From: Pararhodobacter sp.
GTDB taxonomy: Bacteria > Pseudomonadota > Alphaproteobacteria > Rhodobacterales > Rhodobacteraceae
NCBI GenBank assembly: GCA_020832545.1
Contig: JAFIEK010000006.1
Location: forward strand, 88,931 to 152,930
Length of the DNA stretch: 64,000 bases
Reading direction: 5' to 3'
The first letter of the stretch is position 1, and every line of letters begins with the position of its first letter. Positions 8,253 to 16,430 of the stretch are shown piece after piece. A model generated the notes under the pieces. The model saw only the letters and a program-made list of their open reading frames with translations. It did not search any database and was not told the origin of the DNA. The position numbers were made by a program, and so were the translations under genes.

Positions 8253-8638
8253 CCTTGCGAATGACCTTCTGCGCCACCCTTGTCGCCAGCCTTCTGGCGG
8301 TCACCGCGCTGTCGCAGCCCGGTGTCGCCCAGTCCGAGGGGCCGACCATCGCATCAAGCGATGGGGTCAATCTGCGCGGGCTCGACAAGTTATCGGGCAC
8401 GTCCACCGATCTGCCGGTGTCGGTGGGTGAGACGGTCAGCTATGGCCGTATGGAAATTGCGCTGCTGGCGTGCCGCTACCCTGCCGAGAACCCCGAGGCC
8501 GAGGCCTTTGCCTTTCTGGAAATCACCAGTGAGGTGAACGGCGAGCGGCTGTTTTACGGCTGGATGATCGCCTCAAGCCCGGCGCTGAACGCGCTCGATC
8601 ATGCGCGCTATGATGTCTGGGTGATGGGCTGCCAGTAG
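8249..8638 (+). CDS. Exported DUF2155 family protein
   Basis: The 129-residue protein has a signal peptide (basic N terminus, hydrophobic core to about residue 25, cleavage near GVAQ). The mature part matches the alphaproteobacterial DUF2155 family, with VNLRGLDKLSGTSTDL, VGETVSYGRMEI, the CRYP motif, AFLEI and GWMIASSPALNALDHARYDVWVMGC. Two cysteines (in LLACRYP and at the end, MGCQ) may form a disulfide. The function is not established. It is coupled to mlaD, so a role in cell-envelope maintenance is plausible. The last 31 bp overlap the 3' end of the convergent aat gene. Confidence 0.88.
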   Translation: MTLRMTFCATLVASLLAVTALSQPGVAQSEGPTIASSDGVNLRGLDKLSGTSTDLPVSVGETVSYGRMEIALLACRYPAENPEAEAFAFLEITSEVNGERLFYGWMIASSPALNALDHARYDVWVMGCQ

Positions 8639-9258
8639 GCACCGTTCGAGGCCTGCGGGTTTGACGGGGCAAAGGCGCAGGCGTGATCCGCATGAATCTC
8701 CAGCGCACCCTCCAATTGGCGCATATAGCGCGCGCCGCTGATCTCGATCCCGCCGAGGCTGGCCAGATGCGGGGTCAGATACTGGGTGTCCAGCAGCACA
8801 AAACCGCCCCGCCGCAGCCGTGCTACCAGCTCAGCCAGCGCCAGTTTTGACCCGTCAGTGCGGCGCGATACCATGCTCTCGGCGAAAAACACGCCGCGCA
8901 GGGCCAGCCCGTAGACTCCGCCCGCCAGCGCCCCGTCGCTGCTGCGCACCTCAACCGAATGCGCCAGCCCCAGCGCGTGCAGTTCGGTGAAGACCCGCGC
9001 GATATCGGGGTTGATCCAGGTCTCGGCCCGGTCGGCGCAAGCGGCCAGAACCTCGGCAAACCCGGTATCGCAGGAAAAGACCCAGTCACAGCGCCGCAGG
9101 CTGCGCCGCAACGAGCGTGACACATGAAACCGATCCAACGGAAGAATACCGCGCTGGCGGGGCTGAAACCAGTGCAGTTGCGCGGCCTCGGCGGATTCGG
9201 CCATGGGGAACAGCCCTGAGGCATAGGCCCGCACGATCAGCGATGGGGTCAGTTCCAC
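8608..9258 (-). CDS. aat: Leucyl/phenylalanyl-tRNA--protein transferase
   Basis: Aat attaches Leu or Phe to N-terminal Arg/Lys of proteins, creating N-degrons recognised by ClpS and degraded by ClpAP. The 216-residue protein has the family motifs YASGLFPMAES, a WFQPRQRGILPLD block, SCDTGFAEVLAACADR, TWINPDI, LHALGLAHSVEVR, GGVYGLALRGVFFAESM and LDTQYLTPHLASLG. It starts with GTG at 9258 after GGAGG with good spacing. It is the last gene of a run with accB-accC (54 bp after accC), and its 3' end overlaps the DUF2155 gene in antiparallel orientation. Confidence 0.95.
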   Translation of the reverse strand: MELTPSLIVRAYASGLFPMAESAEAAQLHWFQPRQRGILPLDRFHVSRSLRRSLRRCDWVFSCDTGFAEVLAACADRAETWINPDIARVFTELHALGLAHSVEVRSSDGALAGGVYGLALRGVFFAESMVSRRTDGSKLALAELVARLRRGGFVLLDTQYLTPHLASLGGIEISGARYMRQLEGALEIHADHACAFAPSNPQASNGAYWQPITQTS

Positions 9259-9312
9259 GCCTGCCTCCTGCCCAACCTGTTCAGGACCAGCCTTCTCTGC
9301 GCCGGACCCGGG

Positions 9313-10656
9313 TCAGAGGGATTCAGCCAGAAAGTTCTCCAGCCAGTGGATATTGTATGAACCCTCGCGGATCGCCTCTTGTTCCAGCAGCGCGAAGAAC
9401 AGCGGCACTGTGGTGTCGATCCCGTCGATGATCAACTCGCCCAACGCGCGGCGCAGACGCGCCAGCGCCTCGGGGCGGTCGCGGCCATGGACGATCAGCT
9501 TGGCCACCAGACTGTCGTAATAGGGCGGGATACGGTAGCCGCCATAAAGCGCCGAATCCATCCGCACCCCCAACCCGCCGGGGGCGTGAAAGGTTTTCAC
9601 CACGCCGGGGCAGGGCGAAAAGTTGGGCAACTTCTCGGCGTTGATCCGCACCTCGATGGCGTGGCCGTTGATCACCAGATCATCCTGCGTGAACGACAAA
9701 GGCAGCCCGGCGGCAACGCGGATCTGTTCGCGCACCAGATCGACGCCGAAAATGGCCTCGGTCACCGGGTGTTCGACCTGAAGGCGGGTGTTCATCTCGA
9801 TGAAATAGAACTCGCCATCCTCATACAGAAATTCGACAGTTCCCGCGCCCGAATAGCCGATCTCGGCCATCGCACGTGCGCAGATGTCGCCAATGCGCGC
9901 GCGTTCCTCGGGGCTGATCGAGGGGCCCGGGGCCTCTTCCAGCACTTTCTGGTGGCGGCGTTGCAGTGAACAGTCACGCTCGCCCAGATGCACGGCATTG
10001 CCTTTACCGTCGCCAAAAATCTGGATCTCGATATGGCGCGGCTTTTGCAGATATTTCTCGATATAGACCTCATCGTTGCCGAAGGCCGATTTGGCCTCGG
10101 CCCGTGCGGTGCGGAAAGCCACTTCCAGTTCGGTCTCGGATTTGGCGACTTTCATGCCGCGCCCGCCGCCGCCCGCCGTCGCCTTGATGATCACCGGATA
10201 GCCCATGTCCCCGGCCACCGTCCTGGCGGTTTCAAAATCGGCCACGCCACCCTCGGACCCCGGGACCACCGGAATCCCCAGCGCCTTGGCGGTTTCCTTG
10301 GCGGTGATCTTGTCGCCCATCAGCCGGATATGCGCAGCCGAGGGGCCGATGAAGGTCAGGTCATGGTCTTCGACGATCTGAACGAAACTGGCATTCTCCG
10401 ACATGAATCCATAGCCCGGATGGATCGCCTCGGCCCCCGAAATCTCGCAGGCCGAGATGATGGCGGGAACGCTGAGGTAGCTTTCGACCGAGGGCGCGGG
10501 GCCGATGCAGATTGCCTCGTCGGCCATGCGTACATGCATCGCGTCGCTGTCGGCGGTGGAATGCACAGCGACCGATGCGATATCCATCTCGCGGCAGGCG
10601 CGGATGACGCGCAGGGCAATCTCGCCCCGGTTCGCGATAAGGATCTTCTTGAACAT
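9313..10656 (-). CDS. accC: Acetyl-CoA carboxylase, biotin carboxylase subunit
   Basis: AccC carboxylates the biotin on AccB using ATP and bicarbonate in the first step of fatty-acid synthesis. The 447-residue protein opens with [19 protein letters not shown], contains [11 protein letters not shown], the ATP-grasp glycine-rich loop [27 protein letters not shown] and the [16 protein letters not shown] active-site segment. Length and motifs are complete. It lies 10 bp downstream of accB in the same operon. Confidence 0.97.
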   Translation of the reverse strand: MFKKILIANRGEIALRVIRACREMDIASVAVHSTADSDAMHVRMADEAICIGPAPSVESYLSVPAIISACEISGAEAIHPGYGFMSENASFVQIVEDHDLTFIGPSAAHIRLMGDKITAKETAKALGIPVVPGSEGGVADFETARTVAGDMGYPVIIKATAGGGGRGMKVAKSETELEVAFRTARAEAKSAFGNDEVYIEKYLQKPRHIEIQIFGDGKGNAVHLGERDCSLQRRHQKVLEEAPGPSISPEERARIGDICARAMAEIGYSGAGTVEFLYEDGEFYFIEMNTRLQVEHPVTEAIFGVDLVREQIRVAAGLPLSFTQDDLVINGHAIEVRINAEKLPNFSPCPGVVKTFHAPGGLGVRMDSALYGGYRIPPYYDSLVAKLIVHGRDRPEALARLRRALGELIIDGIDTTVPLFFALLEQEAIREGSYNIHWLENFLAESL

Positions 10657-10666
10657 GCGCCCTGCC

Positions 10667-11161
10667 TTATTCGATGATCATCAAGGGCGCGCCGTATTCG
10701 ACCGCCGTGCCATCGCTGACGAGTATACGCTTGACCACACCCGAATGCGGGGCGGGAATGTGGTTCATGGTTTTCATCGCCTCGATGATCATCAGCGTCT
10801 GACCGGCAGTCACCTGAGTGCCCACGCTGACAAACGGGTCTGCCCCGGGTTCGGCTGCCAGATAGGCGGTGCCCACCATCGGCGAGGCGACCGCGCCGGG
10901 GTGATCTGCCGGATCGGACGGAGCCGCTGTGGCGGCGGGCGCGGGGGCCGCGGCTGCGGGCGCGGGGGCTGCACCTGACGGGGCTGAGGCGGCGTGATGG
11001 ACATTGGTCACTGCGGCGGGTTGTTTGCACACCCGCACGCTCAGCGTGTCGTTTTCGCCATATTCGCGGTCTACCGCGATCTCGGTAAGGTCATTTGCAT
11101 TGAGCAGTTCGGCGAGGGCCTGGATAAAGGCCACATCGGCCGACGCGTGATCTTTGGTCAT
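10667..11161 (-). CDS. accB: Acetyl-CoA carboxylase biotin carboxyl carrier protein
   Basis: AccB carries the covalently bound biotin that shuttles CO2 between biotin carboxylase and carboxyltransferase. The 164-residue protein has an N-terminal helical segment, a flexible Ala/Pro-rich linker (about residues 55-90) and a C-terminal biotinyl domain with the biotinylation motif EAMKTMNHI. The residue after the modified lysine is Thr rather than the common Met. It is the first gene of accB-accC; the promoter should lie in 11162-11341, shared with the divergent XRE regulator. Confidence 0.95.
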   Translation of the reverse strand: MTKDHASADVAFIQALAELLNANDLTEIAVDREYGENDTLSVRVCKQPAAVTNVHHAASAPSGAAPAPAAAAPAPAATAAPSDPADHPGAVASPMVGTAYLAAEPGADPFVSVGTQVTAGQTLMIIEAMKTMNHIPAPHSGVVKRILVSDGTAVEYGAPLMIIE

Positions 11162-11341
11162 TGCCGTCCTCGTTTGGGCTGGGCCGCGTCAGATGCGCGC
11201 GCTCCGTTTTTTGTTCGCGCGGTTATACGTCAGCCAACCCTACGTGAAAAGCGCCAAATCTTCCATATGGTGCGCGCCCAGACGGGCTGGCCTTGCCGGT
11301 TGCGCCGCTGCATGCTGTAAACGAGGTGTCAGGAGGGGCCG

Positions 11342-12697
11342 ATGCCCAGAACCACGCTTTACGGCACACGCATCCGGGCGATGCGGCTGGCGCGCGACCT
11401 GTCGCAGGCCGATCTGGCGCGCGGCGCAGGGGTTTCGCCGTCGTATCTGAACCTGATCGAACACAATCGCCGCCGTGTTCCGGGCCCGCTTTTGGCGGCG
11501 ATTGCGGGTGCGCTTGGCATCGCACCTGAGATACTGACCGAGGATGGCGGCGATTCCCTGCTGGAGGCATTGCGCGCCACCGCCGCCATGACCAGCGCCG
11601 ACCCGCCGCCTGAACTGGACCGGGTTGAGGAATTCGCGGGCCGCTTTCCGGGCTGGGCAGCGCATCTGGCCGCCTTGCAGACCCGCGCAGAAGCGCAAGA
11701 GCGCATCATCGAGCGGCTGAGCGACCGGATGGCGCATGATCCCAACCTGTCCGAAGCCTTGCATGAGATTGTGTCAGCGGTGACGGCGGTGCAGTCCACG
11801 GCGGCCATTCTGGCGGAAACTGATGATCTTGAGCGTGTCTGGCTGGACCGGTTTCACCACAATATCCACAGCGATTCCGTGCGTCTGGCCACGGCCGCCG
11901 AGGCGCTGGTGGCCTATCTTGATGTCGCCGCCGAGGAAACCGGCCTCGCCGCCCCACAGGAAGAGTTGGAAAGCTGGCTTGCGCGACAGGCATTTCATGT
12001 GGCTGCGCTGGAGGGGGGGGAAAAGGCACCGGGCGAGACAGCGGCACTGGCGGGACTGACCGAGGACCAGCCGGAACTGGCCTCGCACGCTGCGCGGGCA
12101 CTGGCGCGGGGCTGGCTGGAGCGCGCGCAGGACGATGCGCGCGCGTTGCCGCTGGAACGGCTGGTCCCGGCCCTGAGCGCGATGGTGGCCAGTGGCGCGG
12201 GGTTCCGCCCTGAGGATCTGGCGCGCCAATTCGAGGTTGCTCTGCCGCGCCTTTTTCGCCGTCTGGCCAGCCTGCCGCCGGTGCCCGGTGTGCCGCGCTT
12301 TGGCCTGGTGGTCTGTGACGGGTCCGGCACGCTGACCTTTCGCCGCCCGGTCGAGGGGTTTGCCCTGCCGCGATTTGGCGGGGCCTGCCCGGTCTGGCCG
12401 CTGTTTCCTGCGCTGATGCAGCCGGGCCGCCCGATCCGCGCCGTGCTGGAAACCGCCAGCCGCCCGGTGCATCGCTTTCTCGCCCATGCCGTGGCCGAGC
12501 CGGTGGGTGCGGCGCGGTTTGACCCGCCGCTGGCATGGGAGGCCAGCATGCTTCTGACACCGGCCACCCCGCAGATGCTGCCCGCAGCTGACGACGCATC
12601 AATGCGGCCGGGCGCGCTGCCCGTGGGGTCAAGTTGTCGGGTGTGTTTCCGCGCCGACTGTGTGGCCCGGCGAGAGCCCTCTATCCTGGCCAGTTGA
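11342..12697 (+). CDS. XRE-family regulator with HisKA-like middle and C-terminal cysteine motif (ScfR-like)
   Basis: The 451-residue protein starts with an XRE helix-turn-helix (residues about 8-60: RIRAMRLARDLSQADLARGAGVSPSYL). It ends with CRVCFRADCVARREPSI, a Cys-x2-Cys-x4-Cys motif characteristic of the short-chain fatty-acyl-CoA regulator family (RamB/ScfR). Between them, around residues 140-200, LHEIVSAVTAVQSTAAIL followed by a long helix with RFHHNIHSDS looks like a histidine-kinase dimerisation helix pair, without any ATPase domain. AGGAGGGG precedes the ATG. It is divergent from accBC, so control of fatty-acid or acyl-CoA metabolism is a reasonable inference. Confidence 0.8.
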   Translation: MPRTTLYGTRIRAMRLARDLSQADLARGAGVSPSYLNLIEHNRRRVPGPLLAAIAGALGIAPEILTEDGGDSLLEALRATAAMTSADPPPELDRVEEFAGRFPGWAAHLAALQTRAEAQERIIERLSDRMAHDPNLSEALHEIVSAVTAVQSTAAILAETDDLERVWLDRFHHNIHSDSVRLATAAEALVAYLDVAAEETGLAAPQEELESWLARQAFHVAALEGGEKAPGETAALAGLTEDQPELASHAARALARGWLERAQDDARALPLERLVPALSAMVASGAGFRPEDLARQFEVALPRLFRRLASLPPVPGVPRFGLVVCDGSGTLTFRRPVEGFALPRFGGACPVWPLFPALMQPGRPIRAVLETASRPVHRFLAHAVAEPVGAARFDPPLAWEASMLLTPATPQMLPAADDASMRPGALPVGSSCRVCFRADCVARREPSILAS

Positions 12698-12829
12698 CAC
12701 CCCCGGCGCGGTGTTACGGGCCGGGGCCCATTAACTGTCATTCTGACTGTGGCTTTGACAGCGCGGCGAAATCCCGCGATAGTCCATGCCAGAGGGTCAT
12801 CGCGATCTTCGCCGGGGGAGGGCGATCGC

Positions 12830-13300
12830 ATGGATCAGGAGAGTGGCGGTCCGCCGGACGTGTCGCGACCCGCCGGAAACGGTGCGGTGACAGAATCGGG
12901 GGCGGCAGTGTCCGGGCCGCGTGGGCAGGGCGGCGGCCGCGCCGTGCTTGTGATTGAAGATGAGCCCAACATTTCTGAAGCGATCCGCTTTATCCTGCGC
13001 CGTGATGGCTGGATGGTGATGACCCATGCCGACGGGCACGACGCGCTTGACAAGATCGAGGCTGTGCGGCCGGCTTTGGTGATCCTGGATGTCATGCTGC
13101 CCGGGCGCAGCGGGTTCGAGATCTTGCGGGCGATGCGCGAACTTGCGGCCCTGCGTTTGGTGCCGGTGCTGATGCTGACTGCCAAGGGCCAGAGCGCTGA
13201 CCGCGATCTGGCCATGCAGGCAGGGGCGTCGCTGTTCATGGCCAAACCGTTTTCCAACACTGAACTGCTGGCCTCGGTGCGCCAGCTTGTGGGCGCATGA
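12830..13300 (+). CDS. Receiver-only response regulator
   Basis: The 156-residue protein has a disordered N terminus of about 40 residues and then a single REC domain: VIEDEPN (acidic pocket), VILDVMLPG with the phospho-acceptor Asp87, the switch Thr in MLTAKG and the conserved Lys in MAKPFS. No DNA-binding or enzymatic output follows, so it should act through protein contacts or as a phosphate relay. The ATG at 12830 follows GGGGGAGGG. It overlaps the next gene by ATGA at 13297-13300; the cognate kinase is two genes downstream. Confidence 0.9.
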   Translation: MDQESGGPPDVSRPAGNGAVTESGAAVSGPRGQGGGRAVLVIEDEPNISEAIRFILRRDGWMVMTHADGHDALDKIEAVRPALVILDVMLPGRSGFEILRAMRELAALRLVPVLMLTAKGQSADRDLAMQAGASLFMAKPFSNTELLASVRQLVGA

Positions 13301-13656
13301 CGCTGCCGCGCGGCCCGATGTTTGTCGAGCGCGCGTCCTATCGCCGCCGCCGTCTTATGGATGGTGCGCGCATTCTGCCGATGGCGGGCTTTGCGCTGTG
13401 CATGCTGCCGGTCCTCTGGACCGATGCAGCCGGGGCGAATGTCGCGGCCGAGGCGGTCTATCTGTTCGTTTTGTGGTGCGGGTTGATTGTGGTGGCCGCC
13501 GTTCTGGCGCGCCCGCTGCGCAGCGGGCTTCAGCGTGATGCGCCTCTTGATGCGGTCACGGGCGCGACGCCCCCTGCACAAGAACCAACCGGCGCCACAC
13601 CGCAGGAACGCGGTACACAATGGCCAGAGGAAAGGCCGGCGGAGCCACCGCGATGA
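13297..13656 (+). CDS. Small two-helix membrane protein between regulator and sensor kinase
   Basis: The 119-residue protein has an Arg-rich cytoplasmic start, two predicted membrane helices (about residues 26-44 and 52-70) and a Pro/Thr/Glu-rich tail of about 45 residues. No known domain was recognised. Its start overlaps the response regulator stop by four bases and its stop overlaps the sensor-kinase start by four bases (ATGA at 13653-13656), so the three proteins are probably made in fixed proportion. A role as an accessory subunit of the kinase is inferred from this arrangement only. Confidence 0.8.
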   Translation: MTLPRGPMFVERASYRRRRLMDGARILPMAGFALCMLPVLWTDAAGANVAAEAVYLFVLWCGLIVVAAVLARPLRSGLQRDAPLDAVTGATPPAQEPTGATPQERGTQWPEERPAEPPR

Positions 13657-16421
13657 TGTTCAATCTGCTCATCTTCGCCTCGCTTGCCTATGTGATCTTT
13701 CTCTTTGCCATCGCCTTTTTCGCCGAGCGCCGCGCCGAGACATTGCGCGCCTCCGGGCGGAGCCCGCGCTTTCTGCGCTCGCCGCTGGTCTATACGCTGT
13801 CGCTGTCGGTCTATTGTACCGCCTGGACCTTTTATGGCGCGGTCGGCTATGCGGCGCGCTCAGGGCTTGAGTTCATGACGATCTACCTGGGGCCGACGCT
13901 GGTATTCGTCGGCTGGTGGTGGCTCTTGCGCAAGCTGGTGCGGGTGGCCAAGGCGCAGCGTGTGACATCGATCGCCGACCTGATCGCCTCGCGCTATGGC
14001 AAGTCCAATGCGGTGGGGGTGATTGTCACGCTCTTGGCCGTGGCGGCGGCCACGCCCTATATTGCGCTGCAACTGCAATCCATCTCATTGTCGTTCAACG
14101 CCTTTACCGAGGATCAGCCGGTCGCACCGCGGCAGTTGGCGCTGTACGTGGCGGCGGGGCTGGCGCTGTTCACCATCCTTTTCGGCACCCGCAATCTGGA
14201 TGCCAATGAGCAGCACCACGGCGTGGTGACAGCGATTGCCGTCGAGGCGGTGGTCAAGCTGGTGGCGCTGCTGGCAGTTGGGGCTTTCGTGGTCTGGGGG
14301 CTGGCCGATGGCCCGGCCGATATCATCGCCCGCATCTCCGCCGCTGCCCGACCGGAATGGGAGATCCAGCCAAACCGCTGGGTGGGGCTGACACTTTTGT
14401 CGGCCATCGCCATCGTGACGCTGCCGCGCATGTTTCAGGTGCTGGTGGTCGAAAATTCCGACGAATCGCATCTGGCGGCGGCGTCTTGGGCGTTTCCGCT
14501 CTATCTGATGCTGATGAGCCTTTTTGTGCTGCCGATCGCAGTCATGGGGCTGGAGATTTTGCCCGAGGGCACCAACCCTGACCTGTTCGTGCTGACCCTG
14601 CCCAAGGCGCTGGGGCAGGAGGGGCTGGCGATGCTGGCATTTCTGGGCGGGTTCTCGGCGGCGACGTCGATGGTGATCATTGCCTCTATCGCGCTGGCCA
14701 CGATGATTTCCAACCACATTGTCGTGCCACTCTGGCTGGCCTCGCGTGCCGGACAGGGGCAGGGGCAGGGCGATATGCGCGCGCTGGTGCTGAATGCGCG
14801 GCGGCTGTCCATCGGGCTGATCCTGGGGCTGGGGTATCTGTACTTCGCGGTCAGCGGCGGCTCGCGGGCGCTGGCGGCGATTGGGTTGATTGCCTTTGTC
14901 GGCATGGCGCAGGTATTGCCGGCGCTGGTCGGCGCGCTTTACTGGCGCGGGGCCAGCCGGATGGGCGCGGGGGCCGGGCTGCTGCTAGGCAGCTTTGTGT
15001 GGCTTTATGCGCTGTTTCTGCCCTCATTCGGGCCGGATGTGGTGATCAGTGCCACGGTGATGGAGGCAGGGCCCTTCGGCATCTCATGGCTGCGGCCCTA
15101 TGCGCTGTTTGGCGTGCTGGGGCTGGACCCGTTGCTGCATGCGCTGTTCTGGTCGCTGGCAATCAACTCCGTGGCCTTCATTCTGGTGTCACTCTTCAGC
15201 TTTCCCAGCCCGGTGGAGCGGGTGCAGGCGGCGCAGTTTGTCAATGTCTTTGATCTGGGCGGGCGGGGCGACGTGGCGCTGGCGCCGGGCTGGGTACGCG
15301 GCGGCGCACATTCGGAGACCGAGGTCGAAGACCTGCTGATCACCGCGCAACGCCTGATGGGCGCGACCGAGGCGCAGGCTTTCTTTCAGGCCGAGGCACT
15401 GACCCAGGGCAAGGGCGGCTATCTGCCGGATCCCACGCCTGAATTTCTGGACCGGCTGGAGCGTGAACTGGCGGGGTCGGTGGGCACGGCCACGGCGCAT
15501 GCGATGATCGTGCAGATATCGGGTGCCAGCCATGTATCGGTTGCCGACCTGATGGCGGTTGCGTCAGAAGCGGCGCAGATCATGGAGCATTCGGCGCAGC
15601 TTGAGGCCAAATCCGAGGAACTGGCCCGCACCGCGCGCCAGTTGCGCGAGGCCAATGAGATGCTGCAGAAGCTGAGCGTGCAAAAGGACAGCTTTCTGTC
15701 GCAGATCAGCCATGAACTGCGCACGCCCATGACCTCGATCCGCGCGTTCTCGGAAATCCTGATGGACGAGGAGGGGGTAGAGCGCGATGAGCGGATCAAA
15801 TACGCCGGGATCATCCATGATGAAAGCATACGCCTGACCCGGCTGCTGGATGATCTGCTGGATCTGAGTGTGCTGGAGAACGGGCAGGTCAATCTGGATA
15901 TTCAGACGGCCACGCTGTCGGTGCTTCTGGATCGCGCCTTGCAGGCCTCCAACTCGGTTCAGCCGGGGCGCAAGTTCACCATCCTGCGGCAGGTTGCGGA
16001 TGAACAGATCGTGCTGAAAACCGATATCGGGCGGTTGACGCAGGTTTTCATCAATGTGCTGTCGAATTCGCGCAAGTACTGCGATGCTAGGGATCCGGTG
16101 ATGCGGATCTCCGCGCGGCGGCGCGCGGGCCGGGTGGTTGTCGATTTCATCGACAATGGTGCGGGCATTCCGAAGATCAGTCAGGCGCTGATCTTCGAGA
16201 AATTCGCGCGGCTGACCGATACCCATCAGGCGGGCGGGGCCGGGCTGGGTCTGGCGATCTGCCGTGAGATCATGCACAACCTTGGCGGCGATATTTCCTA
16301 TGTGCCGGGGCAGGGCGGGGCGGCGTTCCGCGTCAGTTTTCCGGCGGATGTCAGCCGCGTACAGGGCAGGCGCACGTCCCCCGGCGCGCCGGGCAATCCG
16401 GTCGAGCGTGCGGCGCAGTAG
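13653..16421 (+). CDS. Hybrid sodium:solute symporter (SLC5-type) sensor histidine kinase, CbrA-like
   Basis: The 922-residue protein has an SLC5/PutP-like transporter domain of about 12-13 membrane helices (residues 1 to about 510; YCTAWTFYGAVGYAARSG, TSIADLIASRYGKS). A linker and coiled coil follow (QLEAKSEELARTARQLREANEML), then HisKA with SHELRTPMTS (phospho-His about 687) and an ATPase domain with N box NVLSNSRKYC, G1 DNGAGIP and G2 AGGAGLGLAI. No receiver domain is fused. The design matches CbrA-type sensors, where the transporter part may sense or import an amino acid such as histidine. The ATG at 13653 is coupled to the upstream gene. Confidence 0.9.
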   Translation: MMFNLLIFASLAYVIFLFAIAFFAERRAETLRASGRSPRFLRSPLVYTLSLSVYCTAWTFYGAVGYAARSGLEFMTIYLGPTLVFVGWWWLLRKLVRVAKAQRVTSIADLIASRYGKSNAVGVIVTLLAVAAATPYIALQLQSISLSFNAFTEDQPVAPRQLALYVAAGLALFTILFGTRNLDANEQHHGVVTAIAVEAVVKLVALLAVGAFVVWGLADGPADIIARISAAARPEWEIQPNRWVGLTLLSAIAIVTLPRMFQVLVVENSDESHLAAASWAFPLYLMLMSLFVLPIAVMGLEILPEGTNPDLFVLTLPKALGQEGLAMLAFLGGFSAATSMVIIASIALATMISNHIVVPLWLASRAGQGQGQGDMRALVLNARRLSIGLILGLGYLYFAVSGGSRALAAIGLIAFVGMAQVLPALVGALYWRGASRMGAGAGLLLGSFVWLYALFLPSFGPDVVISATVMEAGPFGISWLRPYALFGVLGLDPLLHALFWSLAINSVAFILVSLFSFPSPVERVQAAQFVNVFDLGGRGDVALAPGWVRGGAHSETEVEDLLITAQRLMGATEAQAFFQAEALTQGKGGYLPDPTPEFLDRLERELAGSVGTATAHAMIVQISGASHVSVADLMAVASEAAQIMEHSAQLEAKSEELARTARQLREANEMLQKLSVQKDSFLSQISHELRTPMTSIRAFSEILMDEEGVERDERIKYAGIIHDESIRLTRLLDDLLDLSVLENGQVNLDIQTATLSVLLDRALQASNSVQPGRKFTILRQVADEQIVLKTDIGRLTQVFINVLSNSRKYCDARDPVMRISARRRAGRVVVDFIDNGAGIPKISQALIFEKFARLTDTHQAGGAGLGLAICREIMHNLGGDISYVPGQGGAAFRVSFPADVSRVQGRRTSPGAPGNPVERAAQ

Positions 16422-16430
16422 GTCGCACCC

